Counted from the stretch's first letter, positions 36,401 through 48,440 are shown. The stretch is 64,000 nt of DNA from Dactylonectria macrodidyma (GCA_020744425.1 JAGMUV010000009.1:2170001-2234000), one strand, 5' to 3'. Program-made: numbers and translations. The notes: generated by a model not told the origin, from the letters alone.

Positions 36401-38016
36401 TTGTTCGAACAGACTGGTATTGGTACCGAAGACATGGGAATATGTCTCCCCGGGGGCGGCTGCATCGACTTGCGGCTCTGTGAGAATCGTTAGTGGACAT
36501 TCAAAAGGGAAGAACCGATTTCTAGGTAACGTACTGGTGTATGGGTAGAGGAGTTTCATGTACTGAGCCTCCTTGGGGACGTCTGGCAGTTCAAAGGCAT
36601 ACTTCCGCGTGCAGGCTTTGATCTTGTACATGCCCACCTTCATCTTGGTCATCATTTCGTCGACCTCATCGTAAACATTCGCCATCTCGACTTCTTCACC
36701 AGAGTCTTCGCCATCACGCACTCGATTATGGCGGGGCAAGAAGAACAACTTCCTTAGGATGTTGTCAACCTTGACAAAGCAGCTGACATAGGCTCCTGTT
36801 TTCTTGTTAAGGATCTTGCCAAACAAGCAGAGGCTGCCATTGATTTCCGTGTAGTCAGTCCAGAAGAAGTTGAGGCTTCCATCCTCTTCAATAGCATCCT
36901 TATGATCAATCTTGCCGATGCCCCTCGATTCCGTGGGCGAGCTAGAGACTACGTTGAGTCGCTCAGTGAGAGCATTCCAAGAAGAAGAGTCTACGGCGGC
37001 GCCAGGGGCCTTGACTGGCGAGGAACTCGCGGGAATAGGATCCTCTTCCTTCTTGAGGAGTCTGTTGATCGGCCGAGAGCTTGTCATGTTGACGGTAGCT
37101 GTGTTGATGGCACCCGCGTGGGCTACTTCCATCATGTCCTCGTCGTCGTCGTCTTTAGGTTCTTGTTTTATAAGACCTTTTCGATGAGCAACCTTGGCGG
37201 CTGGAGAGGAGGGAGCCGGATCGCTCATGGGAACGTCGGCGTTGTTTAGAGGCTCTTCGTCGAAATGAGGAGCGAAGCCGTCGTCACTGTCAATGTTTAC
37301 GGGTGGAGGAGACGGTAACCGAGTATCGAGCAGCTTCTTCTTCTTCGAAATTGGCTCGGGAGCGGGCGACAAGTTTCTAAATTTGCGACGCTCGCCAGAT
37401 CTCTCGATTCTCGACACCCGAGGGGCGGGGGCGGGGATATTGGTGTCGACTTCACCGAGCAGGTCGGCAAGGAAGTCGTCGTCAGCTTTCGTTTTCACGA
37501 CCTACGACGGCGAATTCAGCTAACAGTTTCGGAAGAGCGTAGATGAAATTTTTCCTACCTTGAGCTTGGTTTGCGCCTTGCCAGCGCCCTTCGTGAAATA
37601 CTCGCTGATGTCTTTGTCGTTGGCATCTCGTTTGGCTTGCTCGTCCAGGCGGCTCTTCTTGGCTGTGCCGATAGTTAGCGAGGTTGAGAGTCTGCAGCTG
37701 TAGACTGTAGTAGAAACTAACCGGTTTTGCTTGGTCGACCTCGGACAACTCTGGTATCTTCCTCGCTGTCGTCTTCATAAGTCTGAACACGATCCCACTC
37801 TTCACGACCATCGTCGGCATAGCCCTCGCCATTGTCATCGACTACAAAGTCGTCCTCATCGAGTCGGTCACGGACAATCTTCTTGTATCCGGCCTCGTCG
37901 ACCTCATCATACAAATTCGAGACTTCATCGACCTTGTAGGTGTCAAAGGCCTTCTTGCCAGACTGGCGAAGAGCACGGAGCTCGGCGAGCTTGGCCCGGT
38001 GGTTGGGCTTCGACAT
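33402..38016 (-). CDS. POL1: DNA polymerase alpha catalytic subunit (1462 aa)
   Basis: Exons (minus) 38016-37722, 37662-37559, 37501-36535, 36477-35183 and 35129-33402. This is the B-family polymerase of the primase complex, which extends RNA primers at origins and on the lagging strand in the nucleus. The acidic N-terminal domain (DDFVVDDNGEGYADDGREEWD) is typical. Polymerase motif A DFNSLYPSII starts at 863, motif B KLTANSMYG lies at 945-953 and motif C YGDTDS at 995-1000; the catalytic aspartates are present. The C-terminal zinc modules follow (CRKCKVSTPFEG...CTAC and CDDSQC...CLGPKGLARDC). The 57-bp intron 36534-36478 leaves the frame open if unspliced, but removing it restores LLYPYTKPQVDAA, which matches the family. 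Length equals yeast Pol1 (1468). Confidence 0.97.
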
Positions 38017-38184
38017 TGCGGCGTTTAGCTCAGTATGATCCCATATCAAGCGTGTGCGTCGTTGCAAGAGTTGGATGTATTTGTTCGACGTCGTCAAATT
38101 TGGTCGGGTTGGCGGGTGGATGAATGGCAGACGGCGATAGCGTCGAGCACGGAGGTACGTGGTAAAGAAAAGTGGCCAAGCGGG

Positions 38185-38219
38185 ACGCGTCGGCGCGTTC
38201 TGGCTGTCGCGTTTTCGTG
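38185..38219. promoter_or_regulatory. MCB and SCB-like cell-cycle elements upstream of POL1
   Basis: An ACGCGT hexamer (MluI cell-cycle box) lies at 38185-38190 and a CACGAAA (SCB, on the minus strand) at 38219-38213, about 170-200 bases before the POL1 start. In yeasts MBF/SBF drive G1/S expression of replication genes through such sites. Both are short, so chance matches are possible. Confidence 0.45.
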
Positions 38220-39340
38220 TCACAGGTGGGGGCCTTCTAAAGTGCTTATTGCGCCCCCTGCCGCGGCTCGCGTTACCTACCTTACCTGAGGGGTGACAAT
38301 TACTCGAGAAACTTTGGCCAATGAGTGTCCGTCCACAGTAAGCAAAGTGTCCCAGTGCACAATTCCATTATACATTCAAGACTTGGCGCTCTAGAAATCA
38401 CCTCACCTTAAAACGGTACCAAGAGGAGGGGCGCTCCTTGGAAACCCTCAACTGAGGCATCTAAGCCGACGCCTCGATAACATTAAACTCCGGCCAATTT
38501 GAGACACAGAAACAGAACATCCATGGCCCAATTTTAAGTATTGCCATTGAAGCGAGTAATCGGGACTGCTTTATCGGAAACACGAGCATGGCGGCTGCGG
38601 GGATGGCTAAGAGAATGCCAGAAGAAAAAGCATGCACGGAGAGATCAGCATCACGAATTGGTATCCCTTTGACTGTGGTAAGACTGCACTTGACCCATAG
38701 TCCCCACAGAGGCCCGGGACATCAACGGTACGCTTTGCGACTTCAAAAAGCTATATAGTCATAGGATGACTTATGTACTATGATGTAGATCCCTCAAAGT
38801 CGTGACTTCTGGCGCCATATAAAATATGTGGGATCCTATGTACCTCAGCTTTCGCACTTTTTTCGTTGGTTCGAATCCCTGCTACTAGCGTAAGTGTAGC
38901 CTTACGACAGTCAAAGGGATATACCTCTTTCTCCACTTCGTCCCGATTCGTAAGGCCTGACAGCGGGTGTAGTCGCCAATTGGGCACGAACGAATGTTCA
39001 AGCATGCGTTTCCTGTGGTAGCGGATCCCAAAGACAGCAGGCCAGTGTCCAAACCTGTGTAGGTTCTGCGAGGCACAAGCTAGGCCCGCCGGACTGTCCC
39101 TTGCTGGATGACCAAGTCTGGCAGGGATGATCGCAACCCTTGCTGGCTCCACTATGCGTCGAGTACATAATCTAGTGTCTCCTCCCTCTCCAAAGTGCAA
39201 CCTTTCGATTCAGTCTCGATTTCTCCAACGCTCTTCGACATCTCCCTCACGCCAATAAGACTCAGACAGAACAACGGTCTTTCAAACATGCACAAAAGCA
39301 TAACTTCCTGTTATGCTTCCTATGGTCATAACAAGACCAA
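38220..39340. other. Intergenic region between POL1 and the tRNA-like unit
   Basis: About 1.1 kb with no supported gene. The first part belongs to the POL1 promoter. A B-box-like GGTTCGAATCC near 38873 has no foldable tRNA around it. Confidence 0.5.
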
Positions 39341-39447
39341 CCCGGATTGGTGTAATGGTAACATGGCGGCTGACACACAGGAACGTCGGCTGACTGAACT
39401 GTGCCTTCTGGGGATTGTCCATCCGGGTTCGATTCCTGAGTCCGGGT
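39341..39447 (+). tRNA. tRNA-like RNA polymerase III unit, anticodon unresolved (possible intron or pseudogene)
   Basis: The acceptor arms CCCGGAT (39341-39347) and GTCCGGG (39440-39446) pair over seven bases. The D arm pairs four bases around TAATGGTAA-like loop sequence, giving a good A box (TGGTGTAATGG), and GGTTCGATTCC is a perfect B box in a T arm with four of five pairs. A T10 run follows, a pol III terminator. The total of 107 nt is about 35 longer than a standard tRNA. I could not fold a proper anticodon arm with U33. An 8-nt repeat CGGCTGAC occurs at 39367 and 39387, suggesting a duplication or insertion in that arm. It is either an intron-containing tRNA or a damaged but still transcribable one. 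Confidence 0.5.
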
Positions 39448-39448
39448 A

Positions 39449-39458
39449 TTTTTTTTTT
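39449..39458 (+). terminator. T10 run, RNA polymerase III terminator
   Basis: Ten consecutive T start two bases after the acceptor stem of the tRNA-like unit. Confidence 0.6.
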
Positions 39459-39479
39459 CCTTTTGGGTTCGCTATTTTT

Positions 39480-40080
39480 ATACTTTAATATTTTCTATCT
39501 CACTTTTGCTGCCTTGCTTGTCCCTCGGAGTATACCTACCTAGTCGCTTTTGCTGTTCTTTTCTATGTACTTAATGAGAAGGAAGTAACAGTTGGTACTA
39601 AATTAATGTGGAACCTTAGTTATGTGTTATAGATAGTTTGGGGCCTTGTCTCTATTGATAAATGTAATAGACCTATAGTTAAAACCGCTATATTAAAAGT
39701 TAGAAAAGGCAATTAAGACTTTTATATGCATATCTCTTAAAACCAGCTACTGAGTACAAATGTTAAAGTAAAGGAACTAAACCAGTATGGAACTCGCCTT
39801 TTGTTAATAGTAACCTCTCTACTGTTAACTGTAACTTCCACACCGTTAAACTCGCCCAGAACCATAGCAGTACGGATATTTTTGGCCTAATACTATACAT
39901 TGGCAAGTGTTGAAGCTGGTGCCTGGTTCTCAAATAGCGGCAGCCTAAACAAAGCGCACCTAGACTACTAACATGTCTTGCTACCTGGAAGAATTTTTGC
40001 CTAGTGGCAATTTTTGCGTAGTGGAGAGTCATTAGAAACAAGTACGCAGGGACAGGACAGTAAATCAATGTTTGAAGACC
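39480..40080. repeat. AT-rich patch, probable RIP-degraded repeat remnant
   Basis: This stretch is visibly richer in A, T and TpA steps than its surroundings (many TTAA, TATA and TAAC words) and starts just downstream of the tRNA-like unit. A 101-codon minus-strand frame (40068-39763, starting MIYCPVPAYLFLMTLHY) could be a piece of a mobile-element protein, but I do not recognise it. Elements often insert beside tRNA genes, and RIP makes old copies AT-rich; both are inference here. Confidence 0.4.
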
Positions 40081-40901
40081 TACTAAGGAGAAGGTAGGTA
40101 TGCCCAGCTAGCCAGAAGCTACGTCCGTGAGCTACACAATTATCTTAGTTTCTTTTCCCACATCGGCTAAAACTAAGAAATTGTCTGTCTTTCGAGCGAA
40201 TTGGCCTCCGATACGAAGGACGTTGTAAATAAGTGGAACGAGGACAAATGCAGGGTGAGAAACATGTACTGTTTTCCAAAACTTGAACAAGAAGAGGGAA
40301 TCGGCAATCACGGCAATGGGTCCTCAACTACCTACATTAGAATACTTGTAGTTACGAACTCGGGATCGCATAGTCGACCGAGGGTCGGACTAGGTGTGGC
40401 CTGCTACTAACTGTGATTGATGATTGTAGGTGGTCTGTCGGGGCTGCGACGGCGTAACTACCCCGCCAATCCCGAGAGTAGCCCACAACCTCCCACCACG
40501 AATTCCTACTCGCCCACCATTGTGGCCCCGAGAATCTGCCGATGCCGCAGGAATTGCTGTCCACTTTCACGAGCAGCTCCTCGCCAAAATAGTTGCTGTC
40601 GGGCTGTAAACACCATCAGCCTATAGCGTCTTGGTCGTGGAAGCCAACCCTTTGTCCTTCATTCTCCTCCGCCTCCCCCCGACGGTGAGGTCTGTTCGAC
40701 TAACCCAGCCAAAGCTCGCCTCTCTCGGCCTGGCCCGCACACCTCCACCACCCCTCCCTCCCACTTTACTTACGTCCGGCGTGTGGCCGCCCCAACAGCT
40801 TGTCGTCGAATCCTCTACACGCCTAGAGTGTTCTTCGTTTCCGTCCCAATCCCTCCGAATAACCGCATCTATCGATTCCGTCTCGCCTATCGCCATTCAC
40901 G
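40081..40901. other. Intergenic region and promoter of the NatA subunit gene
   Basis: No supported gene. From about 40620 the plus strand is C/T-rich and reads as the leader of the next gene. Confidence 0.45.
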
Positions 40902-43193
40902 ATGCCGCAACCGCTCGCCTCGAAAGAGGCGTCCCTCTTTCGCTCCGTCATCCGCAGTTATGAGGACAAGCAGTACAAGAGGGGACTCAAGTCCGCAGAG
41001 CTCATCCTCAAGAAGAACCCCAAACATGGCGATACCACTGCCATGAAGGCCCTGATCTTGAATGCTCAGGGCAAGACCGAGGAGGCCTTCGCCCTTGGAA
41101 AGGAGGCTCTGACCATGGACATGAAGTCGCACATCTGCTGGCACGTGTACGGCTTGCTGTACCGAGCGAACAAGAACTTTGAGGAGGCAATCAAGGCATA
41201 CAAGTTTGCTCTGCGCCTTGAACCCGACTCGGCGCAGATTCAACGTGATCTTGCCATCTTGCAGGTTCAAATGCGTGACTATCAAGGCTATATCCAAAGT
41301 CGGACGGCTATGCTCCAGGCACGGCCGCAACTGCGTCAGAGTTGGACCGCCCTCGCCATTGCTCACCACATTTCTGGCAATCTACAAGAGGCCGAGAACG
41401 TCCTGACAACTTACGAGGGCACCCTCAAAGGCACCCCGTCTCGCAACGACTTTGAGCACTCCGAATCTATCATGTACAAGAACTCGCTTATTGCTGAGCA
41501 AGGAGACTATCAGCGGGCACTGGAACACCTGAACACTGCGGCCAAGTATAACCTTGACCGGTTAGCTGTCATGGAAGCTCGGGCTGAGTATCTTGCCAAG
41601 TTGGAGAGGAACGAGGAAGCAGCAACTGCGTACAGGGCATTGCTAGACCGTAACTCAGAACGTGCCTCTTATTACGATGGCCTTCTCAAGGTTCTCGACG
41701 TCCCTGAGGGAGATCTCAAGGCCCGCAAGGCTGTCTACGATGAGTATGCAGCCAAGTATCCTAGGTGTGACGCCGCGAAGCGTCTACCCCTGGACTTCCT
41801 TACAGGTGAGCCGGTGCGTCATTCCACTGCTGGCCATGCCGTCTAACTCAGCTATACAGGTGACGACTTTGAGGAAGCAGCTGAGTCATACTTGACACTG
41901 ATGCTCAATAAGGGCGTCCCCTCCACATTCGCCAACTTGAAGCATCTCTACTCTGACTCGTTCAAGAAAGAGACCCTGGCTGAGCTGGCCGAGGAGTACT
42001 TGGAGTCTCAAGATGCTGATGCCTCGAGTAAGGATAAGGGAGAGGCAGCAGCGCTCTACTACCTGGCCCAGCACCATAACTACCACTTGAGCCGGGACTT
42101 GGCCAAGGCAATGGAGTACATTGGCAAAGCCATTGAGAAGGACCCCAAGAGCGTCGACTTCCACATGACCAAGGCTCGAATTCTAAAGCATAGCGGAAAT
42201 GTGAAGGAAGCTTCCGAGACGATGGACCTTGCTAGAAAATTAGATCTCAAGGATCGATACATCAACACCAAGGCCGCCAAATATCAGCTTCGAAATGACG
42301 AGAATGACAAGGCCTTGAAGACTGTTGGGCTCTTCACCCGTGCAGATACAGTTGGAGGACCGTTCGCAGACCTTTTGGATATGCAATGTATTTGGTACTT
42401 GACTGAAGACGGAGAGTCATACGCGCGACAGGACAACACTGGGCTCGCTCTCAAGCGATTCCTCGCTGTGACCAACATCTTTGATGTCTGGCAGGAGGAT
42501 CAGTTTGACTTCCACAGTTTCTCTCTGAGGAAGGGCCAGATCCGAGCCTACATCGACATGATCCGATGGGAGGACCATTTGCGAGACCACCCCTTCTTCT
42601 CGCGAGCCGCCCTTGGTGCCGTCGCTATATACCTCAAGTTGGCCGAGAAGCCGTCAGCCAATGGGGTCAATGGTACGGAGAGCGAGGAGGCCGGTGATAC
42701 CCTAGCTAAGAAGAAAGCCGCCAAGAAGGCCAAGAAGGACCTACAACGTCTGGAACGTGAGGCCATCGAGAAGCAGGCTAAGCAGGACCCTAACAAGGCC
42801 AGCAAGGATGGAGAAGCGAAGAAGAAGGACGAAGATCCTCTCGGTCTCAAGCTGGCTGCCACAAGCGATCCCCTTGGAGAGGCAATGAAGCTCATCACCC
42901 ACCTGCTTCAGTTTAGTCCCAAGACGATTGAGGCTCAGCTCACCGGCTTCGAAGTATACATGCGTCGCAGTAAGTTGAACCACGATGTTCCATAGACCTC
43001 GTCACTAACCAAGTTTACCTCTACAGAGAAGTACGTCCTTGCACTTGGCTGCCTTAAAGCTGCGCTAGTTCTTGATGCCAAGTCGGCCAAGGTGCAAGAC
43101 CAGTCCGCCGAGTTCAAGAAGCTGCTGAGCAGCGCATCCGATATTTCGCCAAAGGTTCTAGAGGTACTTGAAGCCGAATTTGATGCCAATTAG
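40902..43193 (+). CDS. NAT1: N-terminal acetyltransferase A auxiliary subunit (Nat1/NAA15), 726 aa
   Basis: Exons 40902-41805, 41860-42969 and 43027-43193. The NatA complex acetylates nascent N-termini at the ribosome; this subunit anchors the catalytic Naa10. The protein is built of TPR-type helical pairs from its start (FRSVIRSYEDKQYKRGLKSAELILKKNPKHGDTTAMKAL, then YGLLYRANKNFEEAIKAYKFALRLEPDSAQIQRDLAILQVQMRDY), which is the family's most conserved part. A Lys-rich stretch (KKKAAKKAKKDLQRLEREAIEKQ, around 590-615) precedes the C-terminal helices, as in other NAA15 proteins. Length is at the short end of the family. No oddity was seen. Confidence 0.93.
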
Positions 43194-44522
43194 GCTAGCC
43201 GTCGGAGAAAAAAAGCATTTGTGACGTTCAAAAGGTGGAGGTCTTTTCGGGTAGTTGAAGGGAGCCACCTAAGAACGTGACTTCTTTGAGAGACTGCTAT
43301 AATCAGGTGGTGATCATGACAGGAGGCGGCATATGAAGATATAGTATCAGTGCCACATACCCCCAGATGATGAGGAGGGACTGGATGAAGCTGGACAGGG
43401 AGAGCCAGAGTACAAGTAGAGGTGCGGGTTCTAGATCGGGTGGCAGGCTGGCGCATGAATTACCCCGAGGACGTGATTTGGAGTTTTGGGGGCGTGTGAA
43501 AAAAGTCGAACACCCTTTAGAACAAAAGCACATCTATTTTGGTTTTCAACTGAGAGGGGCAGGTTGAAGCAGAGACAGTGTATAAGTGTATGTGTGTGAA
43601 GAGACTAGGTACATGTTCAATGTTCAATGTGAAATATAAAATGTGAGAAGGCCTCGGTTGGCACGTGTTTGTGCAATTTGGTTGTGTTGTCGGATTCAAC
43701 GTTTTGGGCAACTGGCAGGGACGAAGATTGGTGAGCATAGCAAGACGAGAGAAATTTCAATTTCACCTTGTATCTCCATGTTTCTGACCTCGATGCTTGC
43801 CTACTTATGCATGCATACTCATCCACCTGCGGTGTTAAGACAATAAAAGCACGCTGTGAACTGATGAATGGCAACTCAGCACAGGCGCGTCTTCCGAATC
43901 AGGTGCTGAAGAATGCCACTTGGTGTGCTGATGGCATGTAGCTGTAAGCACCCTACTTCGTACTCCGTAATACCTAGGTAAGTACCGCAAAGTGGTCCGC
44001 GGGGACCCGAGGCACTATTATTGGCAGCCTTGGGTGGGTGGCTTTCTACATTTATTAGGAGATCCAATCTCGGAACGGCGCCCCGCGGACACCCACCTGC
44101 GCCAGCCCTGCCCGCCGTGATTAGCGATAGCCCGCTCCAAAACATCACTCGCTCACTGCATCCTCGACTACGCATCGACTTTTCTTCCTTCTAAACCTGA
44201 GCTTTTGCGCTTCTCCGTGCGCAACGTGCTTCTCATTAGCTTGTTCGCTTCTGACTGCCAGGGTCACTCGTTCTTCTGGCATCGTTCCGCATCCGCTTCT
44301 CTAGTCTTGCACGCGCACTCCGCGACTTCCGCCGCAGACTCGACGCTCACGCACGTAATAGTTAGGGGATCCTTGATGCTGAGCTTACCTCAGACTTCAG
44401 ACCCCAGCCGGCCCCAAGCTCCCTCGCTTGAAGATAGGGGCACGGCAACTTATCACTTTGCTTGCGCTGCCACCATCATTACCACTTTTAGTTGACTCAT
44501 CCCCTCTTGAAACTACATTCCA
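43194..44522. other. Intergenic region between the NatA subunit and the sphingosine kinase-like gene
   Basis: About 1.3 kb with no supported gene. A TACCTAGGTAAGTACC motif lies near 43970-43986. The last 300 bases are C/T-rich and fit a leader. Confidence 0.5.
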
Positions 44523-46238
44523 ATGGCAAGCGACCTAACCATGGACGACGGAGTTGGCATGCGACTCGACCTCGAGGCGAAGAAGACGCTTACTATTGGC
44601 ACTGACAACCTGGAGCTGCATGGTACGGAAGCCCCGGAGAGTGCCTCACAATGTGGGGAACTGCTTCTAACAATCACGAGCAGATCCTGTTGCACAGAAA
44701 TCTGGCCGAAACTCGTGCGCGCCTTTGTCCTCAGGTGAGATTTCCCTTGACAGACCTCAGTTCTCCGTGTTCGAGGCTTTGTAAGAAGGGCCCACAGCTC
44801 ACCCGCCTCCAGGATCCGCGAAGCAGTTGATCCCCCTCTACAACGTCCTCTGGGCCGAAGTCTCCAATAATCGCATCACGGTGGACTTTGCCCTACACGC
44901 CTCCAAAACCAAGATCAAGGCCGACAAGTGGTCCATCCCTCTTGCACCTGTTGAGAGCGAAAGTCCCAATGGCACATCCGCCGAAACCTTCGTCTCCACT
45001 CTTCTAGCGAGAGCATATGGGGAGGCGATACCTCGCAAGCGTGCCTATGTCTTGATCAACCCTAATTCCGGTCCAGGAGGCGCCGTGCGACTATGGACAA
45101 CCGAGGTGAAACCCCTCTTCGACGCTGCGCGGATGGAGCTCGACGTAGTGACACTCACCCGCGGCGGCGAGGCGACAGAGCTAGCAGAGAAGGTCGACTT
45201 GAACAAGTATGACACTATCATGGCGTGCTCAGGAGACGGAACGCCCTACGAAATCTTCAACGGCCTCGGAAAACGTCCTGACGCCGGCCACGCTCTCGCC
45301 TCTATGGCTGTCAGTCACATTCCTTGCGGCTCGGGAAATGCCTTCTCGTGCAACCTGTATGGTTCCCACCGCGCCTCCTTTGCCGCCCTAGCCATCATCA
45401 AGGGTATTGTGACACCAATGGACCTAGTATCTGTCACACAAGGAAACAATCGCATTCTCTCATTTCTGTCCCAAACTCTCGGAATCATTGCTGAGAGCGA
45501 TCTTGGCACAGAACACCTTCGATGGATGGGTGCCGCTCGTTTCGAATATGGAATTATAACGCGCATGTTCAAGAAAACATGCTATCCCTGCGACTTGGCT
45601 GTCAAGGTAGAAATTGAGGAGAAATCGGATGTCAAGGCCCATTACAAACACCATGTCAGCAACACAAACCTCGCCAAGCTGGCCACGAACCCTAAGCCCA
45701 CTGACTCCGGCTTGCCGAAACTGAAGTACGGAACCTCCGAAGACCCCCTTCCTGAGGGCTGGGAGCTTGTATCCTATGACAATATCGGTACATTTTATGT
45801 CGGCAACGTAAGTTTTCATTTCGCTTTTCATCTTTTTCATCTTCACCGAGACTTATCTGTTATCAACAGATGGCATACATGTCCCCCGATGCCAACTTCT
45901 TTACGGCCTCGCTCATTGCAGATGGGTGCATGGATTTTGTCACTATTGATGGCAATCTCCCACCACTCACAGCCCTCAAGGTCCTGTTGGATGTCGAGGC
46001 AGGTAAATCCTTCGACAATCCTCATGTAACTTACAAGAAGATCACAGCGTACCGAATAATTCCACGCAACCAGGATGATGGATACATTAGTATCGATGGT
46101 GAGAAGCTACCCTTTGGGCCATTCCAGGCCGAGATCCACCCAGGACTAGGCCGAGTCATCTCCAAGGCTGGTAAATACGAGGGTGGAGGACCTGCCGACT
46201 GGGACAAGGTCACTGTGGCGGATCGCATTCATGCCTGA
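44523..46238 (+). CDS. Sphingoid long-chain base kinase, DAGK-type catalytic domain (504 aa)
   Basis: Exons 44523-44622, 44684-44734, 44813-45807 and 45870-46238 join in phase. The enzyme should phosphorylate sphingoid bases with ATP, like yeast Lcb4/Lcb5. The divergent N-terminus ends at IPLYNVLWAEV, a segment typical of fungal members. The DAGK catalytic domain follows: AYVLINPNSGPGGA (nucleotide-binding loop), TRGGEATELAEKV, SGDGTPYEIFNGL (about 190-202) and IPCGSGNAFSCN. The C-terminal half (GTFYVGNMAYMSPDANFFTASL, DGCMDFVTIDG, ISIDGEKLPFGPFQAEIHPGL) completes the usual two-domain fold. It is close in length to Lcb4/Lcb5-type fungal enzymes and looks intact. Confidence 0.92.
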
Positions 46239-46923
46239 AGCTGTGGCCAAGGGACCCAGAGGGGTCAGTATGAGGCGGAAGTCGGCAGAATCTGAGGGTT
46301 GAAGAGAAAAGGAGAAGCCGAAGAGATTGAGGACAGACGATGATACCCCATGATAAGAGGATGTGTGTGTATTTCTCTTCGATAATAATAACCTAACCTG
46401 GGAAATGCAGTGCTTAGAGAATGCTCATTACCTGGGTACCTGGGTAGTCAACTCTCAAAATTTGGATCGTTCATGGATACTCTCAGGCTGGTCCCATTGG
46501 TTAGGTAGGTACTTGCCTGGGTTGAGCGACTCTGGAATGTGGCTTCCTCATGATGCATGTCAACAATTCCAATATGGCTGTAGGTATGCAGTTTCTTGTA
46601 GAAAAGGGGCGACACTGTGTCACAATGGCAACCAACCCAAATGGAGTAGATAATGGTGTAAGGAAGCATGGCGGGGTCTCATGGCTTAGAACAGGCAAGT
46701 CTAGGTGTGTTGGTAGGGGTTGCTAATCCGCGCCAATTTGCTACCCCACCATGACAACCTCCGCGACAGCCTCTAGAACAACCTCCATCAACATCTACCT
46801 ATTCACCAGACGGTATCTTTCCCACATCGGCCACACGCCAAGAGCCACAACGGGTGCAATAGGCAGAGCAGACCCCAACTCGAATGCGATTTAGCTCCCC
46901 TTGGGGCATGTGACCATCTCAAC
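46239..46923. other. Intergenic region between the sphingosine kinase-like gene and the PCI-like gene
   Basis: About 690 bases with no supported gene; a TTAGGTAGGTACTTGCC motif lies near 46500-46516. Confidence 0.5.
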
Positions 46924-47935
46924 ATGGGTGGCAAAGGTGGAAGGGCGCCGTCAGGTCCTTGGGGGAGGCTCAAGCCTGTCGAACAGGATCCGTTGCAGAG
47001 CATTGGCCTCCCTTCTAAAGGCGACACAAGGTATGTAGTGACCATCTATGTGACCTCGGAGACACTACTAGATGTGATCCTGGTGTCATGAAACGCTTTC
47101 GGGTGCTTTGTTGACAAGGTGATATAGGCTGCTCGACTTTAAAACGCAAGAAAAGTACTACACCAAGATCATGGAACGATACATGACCTTCTGCGCTGAT
47201 GCGGGCGAGCGTGAAGAACTACTCCGGAGGTTGTCGTCGCTGGAAATAGGTGCATCCAGCGCATCTGGCGCATCCTCAGCCAAAGCTTCAGGTTCCTCAC
47301 GAGAACCGCCAACCGCAGCGCTGGAGGATCCTGACAACACCAAGTCACTATCGGATGTGATGATGGCGCTACGAAAGCTTAGAGAGGGTATCGTGGCCTC
47401 AAAGCGTGCCGACGACTTTTCTATTCAGGCGTACCTCTTCTGCATCCGTCTTTCTGTCCTAGTCAAGCACCCAGAGTCGTATCATCCAGCCATCTTACAC
47501 CTGCTCGGCTACATTGCACGGCTCCATCCTCTGACGTCCATCGAAGTACAGGAAGTCGTGGGCTATCTGATCTTGGATACGGCGTGCCGGCGCAGGGAGT
47601 TGGCTGACGCAATTTCCCTCAGACACGAGTACAAAATCAAGGACAGCAAGTTAGATGCGGCACTGGAAGCCCTCACCCATGACAACTACATCCAGTTCCA
47701 ACGGGTCAAGAGAGACGTCGACCGACACCGCCAAAAGCTTCTGGAATGGGCCGACGACGACATCCGCCTACATACCCTAAAGTGCTTTGGCAGGGCGTAC
47801 TTAGGAGTCAACCTTAGCTATCTGGAAATGGTTACGGATGCCAAGTGGAAGGACCTGAAGGAAAAAGATGGCGTGGGGTGGGCACTGGACGGGGAGAGAG
47901 TGGTGATTCGAAAGGTCCCAACACGACAAGGATGA
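46924..47935 (+). CDS. PCI-type protein, SAC3/GANP or CSN8-PSMD8-eIF3k family (304 aa)
   Basis: Exon 1 (46924-47030) begins MGGKGGRAPSGPWGRLKPVE, and a 97-bp intron leads to exon 2 (47128-47935), restoring LLDFKTQEKYYTKIMERYMTFC at the joint. A low-complexity Ser/Ala stretch (around residues 65-85) separates this from an all-helical part (DFSIQAYLFCIRLSVLVKHPESYHPAILHLL, ELADAISLRHEYKIKDSKLDAALEALTHDNYIQFQRV) and a winged-helix-like end (WKDLKEKDGVGWALDGERVVIRKV). This pattern fits PCI proteins of the SAC3/GANP or CSN8/PSMD8 group, which act as scaffolds in mRNA export, the proteasome lid or the COP9 signalosome. I cannot choose between them from sequence alone. Confidence 0.65.
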
Positions 47936-48440
47936 TGTTTGTAAGTGTATTGATACCCCTAGCGGATTGCATTAGAAGCGGAAGCGGAAGCGGGAGCAGG
48001 AGTTGCAGCTACAAGGTACCTATAGAGAGATGTCTACGATGTACACACCGGGATAGCGCAACAAACGGGCGTTAGCAGGCGCATTTATTGTATGTGTTGC
48101 AGACTCGACTAGCGGCCGCATTGGATTGTGCTTTGGCAACGTTTGAACACTGGAACGGCAATCGCATCGCGTCAACCGTAGTGCAGTGCAGTGCAGTGTT
48201 TGTTAGCAAGTGGGTTGCAGTTTGAATCATCGTTTTGAAGTTCCTACTCGTTATGTTGCTACAAGCATAAGGATTGCAAAAACAATGATTTGGCATCCAA
48301 CCCATTGGGTGCTGCATCTCCTTCCCTCTCTTTGGATAAGAAGCGACCAAGTGCGCCTGCTACCGGCACTGAGCAACGCACCTCCCCCACCAGCATTCGC
48401 AGCATTCGCGGCATTCAAAGCAGCGCCAGCCCATTCCAAA
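47936..48440. other. Intergenic region between the PCI-like and BTB genes
   Basis: About 500 bases. It contains a GGAAGC hexamer repeat (about 47977-48000) and a GTGCA-type tandem (about 48180-48200), both probably untranslated. Confidence 0.45.

Noticed and set aside
36478..36534. Reading straight through this segment of POL1, since the frame stays open
   Set aside because: It has clean donor, branch and acceptor sites, a length of 57 (divisible by three), and removing it restores a stretch typical of polymerase alpha.
38866..38890. Possible second tRNA from a perfect B box GGTTCGAATCC
   Set aside because: The T stem around it pairs only two of five bases, there is no A box at the right distance and no T-run follows.
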